Shown here: piece by piece, positions 35,092 through 43,497 of the stretch | How positions within the stretch are numbered: position 1 is the stretch's first letter | How the letters are laid out: every line of letters starts with the position of its first letter | Assembly: GCF_011043735.1 (NCBI RefSeq) | Contig: NZ_JAAKGV010000016.1 | Span: 124,001-188,000, forward strand | Source: Methylobacterium sp. DB0501 | GTDB lineage: Bacteria > Pseudomonadota > Alphaproteobacteria > Rhizobiales > Beijerinckiaceae | Direction of reading: 5' to 3' | Length of the DNA stretch: 64,000 bases | Notes under the pieces: model-generated | The model's database searches: none | What the model was told of the DNA's origin: nothing | Seen by the model: only the letters and a program-made list of their open reading frames with translations | Translations under genes and position numbers: made by a program

Positions 35092-35179
35092 CGTCCGCCG
35101 ACCTGTTTCCTCGCGATGCGGCCCACCCGCGGCGCCGGCCTCCCTTGCGGTCGGCCCCGCGTCCCCGCAATGGTGCCGC

Positions 35180-35998
35180 ATGGACGCCACTCCCGACCTC
35201 CCGCGACCGCCGCGCGTGCCGGTCTTCAACATGCCCGCCGTGGTCACCGCCTCGGTCGGGATCCTGGTGCTGATCCACGCCGTGCGGCAGGTGCTGCCCG
35301 ACGTCTGGGACATCACCCTCCTCCTCGACCTCGCGCTGGTGCCGGCACGCTGGACACTCGCCCTCGATCCCGGCCGGGCCGCCGACGTGCTGCGGGCGGC
35401 CGCCGCCTCGGAGGGCGGTGCCCTCGAGGTCGAGGCGCGCAAGGCCTTCGCCGCCTACCTGGTGGCCGATCCGGGGGCGATGCCCTGGACCTTCGTGTCG
35501 TACGCGCTGCTGCACGGCTCCTGGGCCCACGTGCTCCTCAACAGCGTGTGGCTGGCGGCCTTCGGCACGCCGGTGGCGCGGCGCTGCGGCGCCTGGCGCT
35601 ACGGGGTGATCGCCCTCGTCTCGACGGCGGCGGGCGGCCTGCTCCACGTCCTCATCGATCCCCTGAGCACCGTGCCCTTGATCGGCGCCTCGGCCGGCGT
35701 GTCGGGCCTGATGGCGGCGGCGGTGCGCTTCGCCTTCCAGCCGGTCGAGGCCGCAGGCATCGCCGCATTGCCGTGGCAGCGCCCGGTGCCGACCCGGCTC
35801 CAGACCATCCCGGAGCTGATGCGCAACCGCTCGGCCGTGGTGTTCCTGGTCATCTGGTTCGTCACCAACCTGCTGTTCGGCCTCGTCGCCCTGCCGCTCG
35901 GCCTGACCGACTCGGCGGTCGCCTGGGACGCGCATCTCGGCGGTTTCGTCGTCGGTTTCCTGATGCTTCCCCTGGTCGAGCGGCTCGGACGACGCTGA
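35180..35998 (+). CDS. Rhomboid family intramembrane serine protease
   Basis: 272 aa with about six membrane helices. The first helix follows VFNMPAVVTASVGILVLIHA. FVSYALLHGSWAHVLLNSVW carries the conserved His/Asn loop, the catalytic Ser is in IGASAGVSGLMAAAVRF and the catalytic His in WDAHLGGFVVG. It cleaves membrane-anchored substrates within the bilayer. The ATG at 35180 is preferred to upstream frames. A candidate sRNA or attenuator ends 89 bases before it. Confidence 0.92.
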   Translation: MDATPDLPRPPRVPVFNMPAVVTASVGILVLIHAVRQVLPDVWDITLLLDLALVPARWTLALDPGRAADVLRAAAASEGGALEVEARKAFAAYLVADPGAMPWTFVSYALLHGSWAHVLLNSVWLAAFGTPVARRCGAWRYGVIALVSTAAGGLLHVLIDPLSTVPLIGASAGVSGLMAAAVRFAFQPVEAAGIAALPWQRPVPTRLQTIPELMRNRSAVVFLVIWFVTNLLFGLVALPLGLTDSAVAWDAHLGGFVVGFLMLPLVERLGRR

Positions 35999-36127
35999 GT
36001 CCCGCCGGGAATGACGCCTTTCGACTTCCGGGGTGCTTGCGCCGTCCGGCGGGCGGTCACACACTCGACCTCCAAACGAGCGTCCGCCCGGACCGCGAGG
36101 CCGGGGGGCCCGAGCAGGGAGGTGTTG

Positions 36128-36559
36128 ATGACCGTTGCGCGCATCCTGTCGCAGAAGGGCCGCACCGTGGTGACCGTGCAGCCCCACCGCACGCTGGCGG
36201 AAGCGGCTGCCCTCCTGACCGAGAAGGGCATCGGCGCCCTGGTGGTGAGCGATGCCGGCCAGAGCGTCCTCGGCATGCTGTCGGAGCGCGACATCATCCG
36301 GGCGGTGGTCCGCGGCGGCGGCGCCGCGCTCGAAGGCCCGGTCTCCCGGCACATGACCGCCAAGGTGGTCTGCTGCAGCCGCGCCACCGCCGTCGACGAG
36401 GTGATGGAGCTGATGACCGACGGGCGCTTCCGCCACGTCCCGGTGGTCGAGGACGGCCGCCTCGTCGGCCTCGTCTCGATCGGCGACGTGGTCAAGCACC
36501 GCATCGAATCGGTCGAGGCCGAGCACCGGGCGCTGCGGGAATACATCGCGACGGCGTGA
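36128..36559 (+). CDS. Paired CBS-domain protein
   Basis: 143 aa made of two CBS motifs (about 10-65 and 75-130): TLAEAAALLTEKGIGALVV with LGMLSERDIIRAV, then VDEVMELMTDGRFRHVPVVE with LVGLVSIGDVVKHRI. Stand-alone CBS pairs bind adenine nucleotides (AMP, ATP, SAM) and act as energy sensors; several Rhizobiales proteins of this type are of unassigned function. The start is the ATG at 36128 after a GGGAGGTGTTG site. Confidence 0.92.
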   Translation: MTVARILSQKGRTVVTVQPHRTLAEAAALLTEKGIGALVVSDAGQSVLGMLSERDIIRAVVRGGGAALEGPVSRHMTAKVVCCSRATAVDEVMELMTDGRFRHVPVVEDGRLVGLVSIGDVVKHRIESVEAEHRALREYIATA

Positions 36560-36597
36560 CGGGCCTTCTCCATTCGAGCCCGATCCGAGCCTCGCAC

Positions 36598-36725
36598 CCT
36601 CGACCTCGTCCGGAGGGGCCCACGAAATGGGCCTCGCAGGAAGGGGCCAGGGGTCTCGGTGGTTTCGGGGAGCCTCCGAGGTCAATCGATCCATGATCGA
36701 CCGACGCCTCAGGACGAGGTCGAGG
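36598..36725. repeat. Inverted repeat between convergent genes
   Basis: Exact 14-bp arms CCTCGACCTCGTCC (36598-36611) and its complement (36712-36725) enclose 100 bases with smaller stems such as GGCCCA/TGGGCC. Sitting between the CBS and patatin stop codons, it may terminate both transcripts. Confidence 0.55.
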
Positions 36726-36760
36726 ATCGCGGGAGGGCACCCTGTCGGGCGGCCCGCGCC

Positions 36761-37813
36761 TCACACCGGCGTCACCGCCGCCGCGATCATCTCGTGGATC
36801 TCCGGCAGCAGGCGCCGCGTGGCCTGCCGGCCGAGTTCGATGCACTCCTCGGCGCGGTGGAACTCGAACAAGCCCATCTGGGCGAGCTTCGGGTTGATCA
36901 TCACGTCGGGCGGGTCGCCGGCGAGCCGCGAGCGCGAGATCCGGTCCTGGGTGATGTTGAAGGCGTCGACCATCACGCTGGCGATGCCGCTCGGCGCGCC
37001 GGCCTCGGGCCGCGGCTTCGGTTTGGTGCGCCGGCCGCCGATCAGCGGCCAGCGCCGCGGCTCGTCCGGCATCGCCCCGGCGGCTTCGGCGGCGGCCTCC
37101 ATCACCGCGTCGGCCCCTTCCGCCCCGTGCGACTGGATCACCGTGCCGCGCACCCGCATGTCGCCGTTGAGGTTCACGCACAGGACCACGTCGGCGCCCA
37201 GCGCCCGGGCCGCCGTGACCGGCACCGGGTTGACCAGCGCCCCGTCCATCAGCCAGCGCCCGGCGATCTTGACCGGATCGAAGATGCCCGGCAGCGCATA
37301 GGACGCCCGCACCGCCTCGACGAGGCCGCCGCGGGTGAGCCAGATCTCGTGGCCGGTGCCGAGCTCGGTCGCCACCGCCGCGAAGGTCAGCGGCAGATCC
37401 TCGATGCGGGCGGCGCCGAGGTCGCGCTCCAGGAGCCGCCGCAGCCGCTCGCCGGCGATGAGCCCCGAACCGCTGATGTGGAAGTCGAGCAGGCCCATCA
37501 CCCGGCGCTTGGTCAGCGACAGGGCGAAGTCCCGCAATTCGCCGAGCTTGCCGGCGGCGTGGCACGCGCCGACCGCGGCGCCGATCGAGCAGCCCGCCAC
37601 CACGTCGATGGGGATGCCGGACTCCTGCAGCACCTCGATCGCCCCGATATGGGACCAGCCCCGGGCGGCGCCGCCGCCGAGCGCCAGGCCGACCTTGGCC
37701 CGCCGCGGCCGCTCGGGCTCGCGCAAGGGGGGAGCACCCGCGGCACCCAGCACGCCGTCCGCTGAGCGCCGCACGGGCGCGCCGGAGAAGAGTGCGATGC
37801 CGTCCCACATCAT
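36761..37813 (-). CDS. Patatin-like phospholipase family protein (RssA type)
   Basis: 350 aa. LALGGGAARGWSHIGAIEVL is the oxyanion hole, AGCSIGAAVGA the nucleophile elbow with the catalytic Ser, and MDGALVNPVPV holds the dyad Asp. The C-terminal third (about 240-350), with a basic stretch RRTKPKPRP, resembles RssA/NTE-like proteins. It probably hydrolyses membrane lipids or lysophospholipids. No signal peptide; cytoplasmic or membrane-associated. It is a single gene converging on the CBS gene. Confidence 0.92.
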   Translation of the reverse strand: MMWDGIALFSGAPVRRSADGVLGAAGAPPLREPERPRRAKVGLALGGGAARGWSHIGAIEVLQESGIPIDVVAGCSIGAAVGACHAAGKLGELRDFALSLTKRRVMGLLDFHISGSGLIAGERLRRLLERDLGAARIEDLPLTFAAVATELGTGHEIWLTRGGLVEAVRASYALPGIFDPVKIAGRWLMDGALVNPVPVTAARALGADVVLCVNLNGDMRVRGTVIQSHGAEGADAVMEAAAEAAGAMPDEPRRWPLIGGRRTKPKPRPEAGAPSGIASVMVDAFNITQDRISRSRLAGDPPDVMINPKLAQMGLFEFHRAEECIELGRQATRRLLPEIHEMIAAAVTPV

Positions 37814-37951
37814 GGCGCCTGACCTCTGCCGGGACTGTCCCGGTTCCGAGTGTGGCCTGGATCCATCAAGCGTTCGTCAACGGCGGAGGTTGCATCACAC
37901 AAGCCGGGGGGCGCAAAATCCTCGGCGAGGGGCGGCGGGCCCGGGCGTCGT

Positions 37952-38761
37952 TCAGCGGTTGGGGACGACGTTGAGAAGCTCGCAGGCGAAATTCAGGTTC
38001 GCGCGGGTCTTCTCGTCCTGCTGCGCCGCCCAGGCCCGTGATTTCGTGAAGATGGCTTCGACCTCGACCAGGTCCATCTGGAAATGGTGGTCGCCATTGA
38101 GGTCGGCGCTGCGATCGTTCGCGATCCGTCTCAGAACGAGATCGTATCCTTTCAGGTATTCGATAATGTCAGACAGCAGCTTCTGATCTTTGTAAATCGG
38201 ATAAAGATGGGACTCCAGAGTGATGCCCAATGTGTGCTGCAGCAATCCCCCGAAGCCCTGCAGGACTTGGTGCTCGAACCCCTGCACGTCGATCTTCAGG
38301 ATGTGGGGAAGGGGGAGCTGCTCACGGTAGTAGAGCGTGTCGTAGCGACTGCAGACGAGCGGTGTCGCGCATTTGAACGCGAAATGCTCGACCAGGTTCT
38401 CGTACTGGTCGAGAACCTCATGATTGACCGGCAGCATCGACGAGCAGAATGGGTTGACGGTTTCCTGGAAGGTGAACTCACCGTCCCGATGGGCCAGGGC
38501 CGTGCCGATGACGCGGTAGTTTTTCCCGTTGTCGCTCAGCGCGCGAAGCCGCGCGGACTCCTCGGCTTCCGGCTCGACGAGAACCTGGATAAGCCGATCC
38601 TTGTGGCTCGCAACCACAGGAGAGATTCCGCCACGTGCCCCGATATCGATGAATCCAAGACGATCGTCTTGTGTTGTGCGCGAGACGTCGCTTTTCAGGA
38701 AGGGATTTTTGACGCTGATGCGCAATGTCGTCTGATTCCCACGGCTGAACAACAGAGTCAT
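37952..38761 (-). CDS. FkbM family methyltransferase
   Basis: 269 aa. SAM motif I is FIDIGARGGISPV (about 37-49), and ILKIDVQGFEHQVLQGF matches the FkbM signature, followed by LESHLYPIYKDQ. FkbM-type enzymes O-methylate sugars and polyketides, often in capsule or LPS loci. The gene is clearly less GC-rich than its neighbours and uses many A/T-ending codons (visible in CTCTGTTGTTCAGC and the AAATCCC runs), so it was probably acquired. A truncated second methyltransferase lies just upstream. The native substrate is unknown. Confidence 0.88.
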   Translation of the reverse strand: MTLLFSRGNQTTLRISVKNPFLKSDVSRTTQDDRLGFIDIGARGGISPVVASHKDRLIQVLVEPEAEESARLRALSDNGKNYRVIGTALAHRDGEFTFQETVNPFCSSMLPVNHEVLDQYENLVEHFAFKCATPLVCSRYDTLYYREQLPLPHILKIDVQGFEHQVLQGFGGLLQHTLGITLESHLYPIYKDQKLLSDIIEYLKGYDLVLRRIANDRSADLNGDHHFQMDLVEVEAIFTKSRAWAAQQDEKTRANLNFACELLNVVPNR

Positions 38762-39325
38762 TACCGATCATAGCCAGAATTGGCAATGCCGGGTTGCCCC
38801 GGTCGCCGCCGGCGTGATGTCGGGGATGGAGCGGCCGCGTTCTGCGGAGCCCTCGCCATCGCAGCCCGGCGGCGCGTCAAGCCGATTTGAACACGAGGCC
38901 CTGCTCGGACCACGGCAGGCGGATCACCCGGCTGCCCTTCGATTCGATGTAGCGGTCGAACGCCCAGGGCGGGGCACCGAGATGGCCGTAATTGTCGAGC
39001 AGCAGCGGCGCTCCGGGGCTGAGATGATTCCAGATATAGTCGAGGGCGACCGGCTGGGGCCCGAGATCCATGGCGACATTGCGGGGTCGCGTCACCCTCG
39101 CCGGAGACGAATGGGAGCGACCGGCGCCGGGACGATGCATCGTATCGCCTCGATGAGCAGGCCGACATCGATCACGACATCGACGGAAGCGGCCATGACC
39201 GGGACCGACCGTTGGCTTGCGACCGGGATCGACGCCGGCATCGGCCTGCCCGTCCCTCCATCGCCAGGACACGGTCCGTGAAGAAGGCACCGATACGTCG
39301 CAGAACATGCTGCAACAGCAAAGAC
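38762..39325. other. Decayed region between FkbM gene and repeat element
   Basis: It contains the methyltransferase remnant at 38877-39090 and then mixed-composition sequence without an intact frame. It looks like what remains of a larger acquired cluster. No transposase fragment is recognisable. Confidence 0.5.
38877..39090 (-). pseudogene. C-terminal remnant of a SAM-dependent methyltransferase
   Basis: About 70 codons read DLGPQPVALDYIWNHLSPG, then LLLDNYGHLGAPPWAFDRYI and VIRLPWSEQGLVFKSA, the end of a TylF/class I methyltransferase-like domain (Asp-x-Tyr motif and C-terminal strands). No SAM-binding N-terminal part or start codon is joined to it; the frame before about 39090 has no similarity. 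It is most likely the 3' stub of a deleted gene next to the acquired FkbM methyltransferase. Confidence 0.6.
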
Positions 39326-39430
39326 CTGAACAGATTTCGCGGAAGGGGTTGCCGGTCTTGCGACAAAGATCTGCGACAAAACAGGAGTCTAGGCGGACGA
39401 GGCGTCGGCCTGCCGACGCAAGCCTGCCGA
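39326..39430 (+). repeat. Dispersed repeat, family 3
   Basis: About 105 bases (GAACAGATTTCGCGGAAGG, then TTGCGACAAAGATCTGCGAC, GGAGTCTAGGCGGACGAGGC and CCGACGCAAGCCTGCCGAGAG) match 52331-52435 at most positions. Both copies run directly into a family 2 hairpin, so the two blocks form one composite element. Confidence 0.8.
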
Positions 39431-39468
39431 GAGCCACGTGTCATTGCGGCGCGATCCGGCGACGGCTC
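39431..39468 (+). repeat. Family 2 hairpin (partial copy) at the Lrp stop codon
   Basis: Arms GAGCC and GGCTC enclose CATTGCGGCGCGATCCGGCG, the same loop as the copies at 30615-30651 and 52499-52537. The right arm overlaps the stop codon (39467-39469) of the convergent-side Lrp gene, so the hairpin would sit at its mRNA end. Confidence 0.7.
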
Positions 39469-39958
39469 AGCCGGACGTCGGCCCCCGCGGCAACGGCAGG
39501 GGGGCGGCCTCCTTCAGCGTGTCGAGCACCACCGAGGAATGGACATGGGCGACGCTCTCATGCGGCAGGAGCACGTCGTTGACCACCGACGAGAGCGCCT
39601 TCAGGTCGGGGACGATCAGCTTCAGCAGGTAGTCGCTGTCGCCGGTCATGACATGGGCCTCCAGCACGCAGTCGAGGCCGCGGACCAGCTCGGCGAAGCG
39701 GCGGGCATTGTCGCGGGTATGGGTGGCGAGCGCCACCTTGGTGAACACAGTGACGGTGAGGCCGAGCGGCCCCGGCGCCAGCTCCGCCCGGTAGCCCCGC
39801 ACGACGCCGCGCTCCTCCAGCCGCAGGCGCCGGCGCGAGCACTGGCTGGCCGAGAGGTGGACCCGCTCGGCGAGGTCCTGGTTGCCGAGCCGGCCATCCT
39901 CCTGCAGAGCCGCGAGGATCTTCAGGTCGAACCCGTCGAGGGTGAGAGAATCGGTCAT
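39467..39958 (-). CDS. Lrp/AsnC family transcriptional regulator
   Basis: 163 aa. N-terminal helix-turn-helix (about 7-65: DLKILAALQEDGRLGNQDLA, SASQCSRRRLRLEERGVVRGY) and a RAM ligand-binding domain (about 75-150: VTVFTKVALATH, VMTGDSDYLLKLIVPD). It is divergent from the hpd gene across 133 bases, so it probably controls tyrosine/phenylalanine degradation in response to an amino acid. The start ATG at 39958 gives the family N terminus. Confidence 0.92.
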   Translation of the reverse strand: MTDSLTLDGFDLKILAALQEDGRLGNQDLAERVHLSASQCSRRRLRLEERGVVRGYRAELAPGPLGLTVTVFTKVALATHTRDNARRFAELVRGLDCVLEAHVMTGDSDYLLKLIVPDLKALSSVVNDVLLPHESVAHVHSSVVLDTLKEAAPLPLPRGPTSG

Positions 39959-39974
39959 CGCGGGCGGTGATCGT

Positions 39975-39987
39975 GCACGGTTCGTGC
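39975..39987. promoter_or_regulatory. Dyad in the lrp/hpd divergent promoter
   Basis: GCACG-GTT-CGTGC, a 13-bp inverted repeat 17 bases from the Lrp start and 105 from the hpd start. It is a candidate operator for the Lrp-type regulator; only position and symmetry support it. Confidence 0.35.
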
Positions 39988-40091
39988 GTGCGGGGCGGCA
40001 CGGCGCCCGGATTTCGCACGCCCCGCGCGCGCCGTCCATGCTCTGATGGCGCCGACGAACCCGATCCCACGCACGCGAGGAGCACGCATCC

Positions 40092-41210
40092 ATGGGCCCC
40101 TATCCGCACGACGCCCCGGCCGCCGAGATCACCGCCGCCAACCCGATGGGCACGGACGGGTTCGAGTTCGTGGAATACGCCCATCCGGCGCCCGAGGCCC
40201 TGCACGACCTGTTCCGGGCGATGGGCTTCGCGCCGGTGGCACGCCACCGCACCAAAGCGATCACCGTCTACCGCCAGGGCGACGTGAACTACCTCGTCAA
40301 CGAGGAATCCGGCAGCCACGGCCACCGTTTCGTCGCCGCCCACGGGCCCTGCGCCCCGTCGATGGCGTTCCGGGTGGTCGATGCGAAAGCCGCCTACGCG
40401 CGGGCGATCTCGCTCGGCGCCGAGCCGGCCGACCCGGCGGACGGGGACAAGACCCTCGACGTGCCGGCGATCAAGGGCATCGGCGGCTCGCTTCTCTACT
40501 TCGTCGAGACATACGGCCGCAAAGGCTCGCCCTACGAGGCCGAGTTCGAGTGGCTGGGCCCACGCGACCCGAAGCCGGAGGGCCTGGGGCTCTACTACCT
40601 CGACCACCTGACCCACAACGTGCATCGCGGCCGGATGGGCGTCTGGGCCGGGTTCTACGAGCGCATCTTCAACTTCCGCCAGATCCGCTACTTCGACATC
40701 GCCGGCAAGCAGACCGGCCTGTTCTCCAAGGCCCTGACGTCGCCGGACGGCAAGATCCGCATCCCGATCAACGAATCGGCCGACGAGAAGAGCCAGATCG
40801 AGGAATACCTGCACGCCTATAACGGCGAGGGGATCCAGCACATCGCCTGCGGCTGCCGCGACATCTACGCGACGATCGAGGCCCTGCGGGCGGGCGGCGT
40901 CGCCTTCATGCCCTCGCCGCCCTCCGTCTATTACCGCCGCGTCGACCGGCGCCTGCCCGGCCACGGCGAGCCGCTGGAGCGGATGGAGCGGAACGGCATC
41001 CTGATCGACGGCGAGGGCGTGGTCGAGGGCGGGATGACCAAGATCCTGCTGCAGCTGTTCTCCGCCAACGCGATCGGGCCGATCTTCTTCGAGTTCATCC
41101 AGCGGAAAGGCGACGACGGCTTCGGCGAGGGCAACTTCAAGGCCCTGTTCGAGTCGATCGAGGAGGACCAGATCCGCCGCGGCGTGCTGGCGGCGGATAC
41201 GGCGGCCTGA
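40092..41210 (+). CDS. hpd: 4-hydroxyphenylpyruvate dioxygenase
   Basis: 372 aa, two vicinal-oxygen-chelate domains. The Fe(II) ligands are in the C-terminal half: His in YYLDHLTHNV, His in GIQHIACGC and Glu in IFFEFIQRKG. NESADEKSQIEEYL and the C-terminal GFGEGNFKALFESIEEDQ helix over the active site are typical. It converts 4-hydroxyphenylpyruvate to homogentisate in tyrosine catabolism, a cytoplasmic step that can also feed pigment or tocopherol-type synthesis. The divergent Lrp gene is its likely regulator. Confidence 0.97.
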   Translation: MGPYPHDAPAAEITAANPMGTDGFEFVEYAHPAPEALHDLFRAMGFAPVARHRTKAITVYRQGDVNYLVNEESGSHGHRFVAAHGPCAPSMAFRVVDAKAAYARAISLGAEPADPADGDKTLDVPAIKGIGGSLLYFVETYGRKGSPYEAEFEWLGPRDPKPEGLGLYYLDHLTHNVHRGRMGVWAGFYERIFNFRQIRYFDIAGKQTGLFSKALTSPDGKIRIPINESADEKSQIEEYLHAYNGEGIQHIACGCRDIYATIEALRAGGVAFMPSPPSVYYRRVDRRLPGHGEPLERMERNGILIDGEGVVEGGMTKILLQLFSANAIGPIFFEFIQRKGDDGFGEGNFKALFESIEEDQIRRGVLAADTAA

Positions 41211-41541
41211 GGGCCTGTGCGGGGCGGTTCGAGCGGCCTCTCACCTCGGCATCCCCTGGCTGACGCGTGCTCGAAAGCCTCACCCTTTTCCGGACGACTG
41301 CAGCGATGGCGGAAGGAGGTCCGGAATCCAGCACAAGGAGCCGCGAAGCGTCTCTGTGTCTGCAACGGTGCAGCAGACTGAGTCGCTTCGCGATACGGCC
41401 CCCCTGGATCCCGGATCTCCTTCCGCTGACGCTCCAGTCGTCCGGGACAGGGGAGCTTGCGACGAACCTGGCGCCAGCCGGCAATCCAGGCCGCGGCCGA
41501 GAACCCGAAAGACGGCAGAAGGTTTCGGCGCCGCCGGCGCC
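41211..41541. other. Intergenic region with a large imperfect inverted repeat
   Basis: 331 bases between convergent hpd and the DUF1330 gene. Nearly half is the repeat at 41290-41446, which could end both transcripts. No gene is visible. Confidence 0.6.
41290..41446. repeat. Long imperfect inverted repeat (family 1-like, about 157 bp)
   Basis: Arms of about 60 bases: the left reads CCGGACGACTGCAGCG, CGGAAGGAGGTCCGGAATCC and GCGAAGCG; the right is its near-complement with several mismatches. The centre carries a small hairpin (CTGCAACGGTGCAG). Length and GGATCC/CCGGGA blocks resemble the 142-bp elements at 11880 and 56510. Confidence 0.65.
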
Positions 41542-41853
41542 TCACCCTTCCCCGGGCTGCGCCCCGTCATAGCCCTCGATCACGATCAGATCGATCTCGG
41601 CGCCGCCCTCCTGCTTGGCGCGGGCGGCCTGGTACTCGGGCGAGTGCCAGCAGGCGAGCGCCTGGTCGTAGCTCGGGAACTCGATCACGACGTTGCGGGC
41701 GCGGCTCGACCCGCTCACCGCCTCGAAGGTGCCGCCGCGCACCAGGAAGCGCCCGCCGAACTTGGCGAAGGCGGCGCCGTTGGCCGCGACGTAGTTCTTG
41801 TAGGCCTCGGGCTTCGAGACATCGACGCGCCCGACCCAGTATCCCTTCGCCAT
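41542..41853 (-). CDS. DUF1330 family protein
   Basis: 103 aa, ferredoxin-like dimeric alpha-beta barrel of the DUF1330 family (YWVGRVDVSKPEAYKNYV, FLVRGGTFEAVSG, VVIEFPSYDQALACWHSPEY). The biochemical role of the family is not known; some relatives are monooxygenase-like. It is 29 bases downstream of pyrF on the same strand and may be co-transcribed. Confidence 0.93.
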   Translation of the reverse strand: MAKGYWVGRVDVSKPEAYKNYVAANGAAFAKFGGRFLVRGGTFEAVSGSSRARNVVIEFPSYDQALACWHSPEYQAARAKQEGGAEIDLIVIEGYDGAQPGEG

Positions 41854-41882
41854 GCGGCTCCTCCCGTGTTGTCGCGCTGGTT

Positions 41883-42605
41883 CTAGAGCGCCGCCGCCAT
41901 CTCGTCGACGATGCGCCGGGCCACGTCCCGCGGGTCGGCGGCGCCGGTGATGGGGCGGCCGACCACGACGTGATCGACGCCGGCGCGCATCGCCTCGGCC
42001 GGGGTCACGACCCGCTTCTGGTCGCCGATCTCGGCGCCGGCCGGGCGGATGCCCGGGGTGACGATCAGCCGGTCGGGCCCGAGGATCGCCCGCACCTGCG
42101 CGGCCTCCGCCGCCGAGCAGACGATGCCGTCGATCCCGATCGCCTTGGCGGCGGCGGCCCGCACGGCGACGAGGTCGGCCACCGTCAGGGCGTAGCCGGC
42201 CTCGCGCGCATCGGCGTCGTCGTAGGAGGTCAGCACCGTGACGCCCAGAATCTTCAGGCCGGTCCCTGCCTTGTCGCGCCCGCTCGCCGCCGCCCGCATG
42301 GTCTGCGGATAGGCGTGCACCGTCAGGAAGGTGGCGCCGATCCCGGCCAGCGACTGCACGCCCTCCTCGACGGTGTTGCCGATGTCGTGGAGCTTGAGGT
42401 CGAGGAAGACCTTGTGCCCGCCCCGGACCAGCCGCTCGGCGAGGGCCAGGCCGCCGGCATAGCCGAGGCGGTAGCCGATCTTGTAGAAGCTCGCGGCGTC
42501 GCCGATCCGCGCGATCAGGCGCTCGGCCTCGTCGGCGCTCGCCATGTCGAGGGCGACGATCAGGCGGTCGCGGGGGTCGATGGGCTCGGGCACGGGACGC
42601 TCCAT
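41883..42605 (-). CDS. pyrF: Orotidine 5'-phosphate decarboxylase
   Basis: 240 aa, TIM barrel. The catalytic array VFLDLKLHDIGNTVEEG contains the Asp-Lys-Asp residues; VTPGIRPAGAEIGDQKRV and VVGRPITGAADP bind the phosphate. It makes UMP, the last step of de novo pyrimidine synthesis. The ATG at 42605 gives a slightly long but normal N terminus. It precedes the DUF1330 gene. Confidence 0.97.
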   Translation of the reverse strand: MERPVPEPIDPRDRLIVALDMASADEAERLIARIGDAASFYKIGYRLGYAGGLALAERLVRGGHKVFLDLKLHDIGNTVEEGVQSLAGIGATFLTVHAYPQTMRAAASGRDKAGTGLKILGVTVLTSYDDADAREAGYALTVADLVAVRAAAAKAIGIDGIVCSAAEAAQVRAILGPDRLIVTPGIRPAGAEIGDQKRVVTPAEAMRAGVDHVVVGRPITGAADPRDVARRIVDEMAAAL

Positions 42606-42676
42606 GCGTGAAATGCGTACGCTCCCTTCGGGGGAGCGGGGCCGGGAATCAAGCCCGGCTCGCCACACTCGCCCCA

Positions 42677-42715
42677 TCACAATCCCGGGCTCTGCTGCGC
42701 GGCCCCGGGACGACC
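42677..42715. repeat. Palindromic repeat, family 1 (short copy)
   Basis: ATCCCGGGCTCTGCTGCGCGG then CCCCGGGACGA, between pyrF and the glycosylase gene on the same strand. The CCCGGG arms and the GCTGCGCGGCC centre match the other copies. Confidence 0.65.
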
Positions 42716-42764
42716 CCGGGCCGTGGACATGTCGGCGGCCATCCTGCGGACGGGGATCGATCGA

Positions 42765-43457
42765 TTACCGCCCGACCTCCCGAGCCATCCGCCCCACCTC
42801 CTCCCGCAAGACCGGCAGCAGCTCCGCCTCGAACCACGGATGCTTCCTCAGCCACGGCGTGTTGCGCCAGGACGGGTGCGGCAGCGGCAGCAGGCGCGGC
42901 CGTTGCGGCTCGGAGACGATCTCGCGCCAGCGTGCCACCGTGCCGGTGAGGCCGCCGGGCTGGCGGCCGAGATGCCAGTTCTGCGCGTATTGCCCGATCA
43001 GCAGGATCAGTTCGAGGTCCGGCAGCCCGGCCAGCAGCGGCGCCCGCCAGGCTTCGGCGCATTCGCGCCGCGGCGGCAGGTCGCCGCCCTTGGCATCGTG
43101 GCCGGGAAAGCAGGCGCCCATCGGCACGATCGCGATCAGGTCGGGATCGTAGAAGGCCGGCTCGTCGAGGCCGAGCCATTCGCGCAGGCGCTTGCCCGAG
43201 GGGTCCTGGAACGGCACCCCGCTCCGGAACGCCCGGTTGCCCGGGGCCTGGCTGGCGATGCAGATCCGGGCCCGCGACGTGCCCTGGACGATCGGCCGCG
43301 GCTCGACGGGGAGGGGAGGGCCGTGGATCGGCGCGTCGCGGCAGAGCCGGCAGGCGCGCACCCGCGCGGCGGTCTCGGCGAAGTCCGGGGCGGATGAAAA
43401 AAGGGCGCGGCTCTCGCCGCACCCTGAAGTCGTCTCGGGTCCAAAACTGGAAGTCAT
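42765..43457 (-). CDS. Uracil-DNA glycosylase superfamily protein
   Basis: 230 aa. CIASQAPGNRAFRSGVPF is the motif 1 region, SGKRLREWLGLDEPAFYD follows, LILLIGQYAQNWHLG is the uracil-pocket strand and LPLPHPSWRNTPWL the motif 2 loop (HPSxR). A CxxC (ACRLCRD) near the N terminus recalls the Fe-S families 4/5, but the other two Cys are not obvious. It probably excises uracil or a related base, or acts on another lesion. The ATG at 43457 is chosen; one three codons upstream is possible. Confidence 0.85.
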   Translation of the reverse strand: MTSSFGPETTSGCGESRALFSSAPDFAETAARVRACRLCRDAPIHGPPLPVEPRPIVQGTSRARICIASQAPGNRAFRSGVPFQDPSGKRLREWLGLDEPAFYDPDLIAIVPMGACFPGHDAKGGDLPPRRECAEAWRAPLLAGLPDLELILLIGQYAQNWHLGRQPGGLTGTVARWREIVSEPQRPRLLPLPHPSWRNTPWLRKHPWFEAELLPVLREEVGRMAREVGR

Positions 43458-43497
43458 GCCCTCCATATAGGGCGGGGGGTGAGGCTGGGGTGCGCGA

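Larger units (their letters stand above)
34707..35179. other. Intergenic region holding a candidate small RNA
   Basis: 473 bases between the divergent PAS and rhomboid genes. It contains an AT-richer patch around 34846-34875 (TTTTATTAGGGTTAATGG), several stem-loops at 34960-35044 and a strong plus-strand intrinsic terminator at 35061-35091. No protein-coding frame is convincing. Confidence 0.6.

Noticed and set aside
36011..36127. N-terminal extension of the CBS protein
   Set aside because: The CBS fold begins right after the ATG at 36128, which has a good ribosome site; upstream codons look non-coding.
38877..39437. A full 186-residue methyltransferase on the minus strand
   Set aside because: Only the last 70 codons resemble a methyltransferase; the N-terminal part has no SAM motif and overlaps a dispersed repeat, so I call a remnant.
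41290..41446. Insertion sequence ends
   Set aside because: The large inverted repeat has no transposase frame between or beside its arms; it fits the dispersed palindromic repeats instead.
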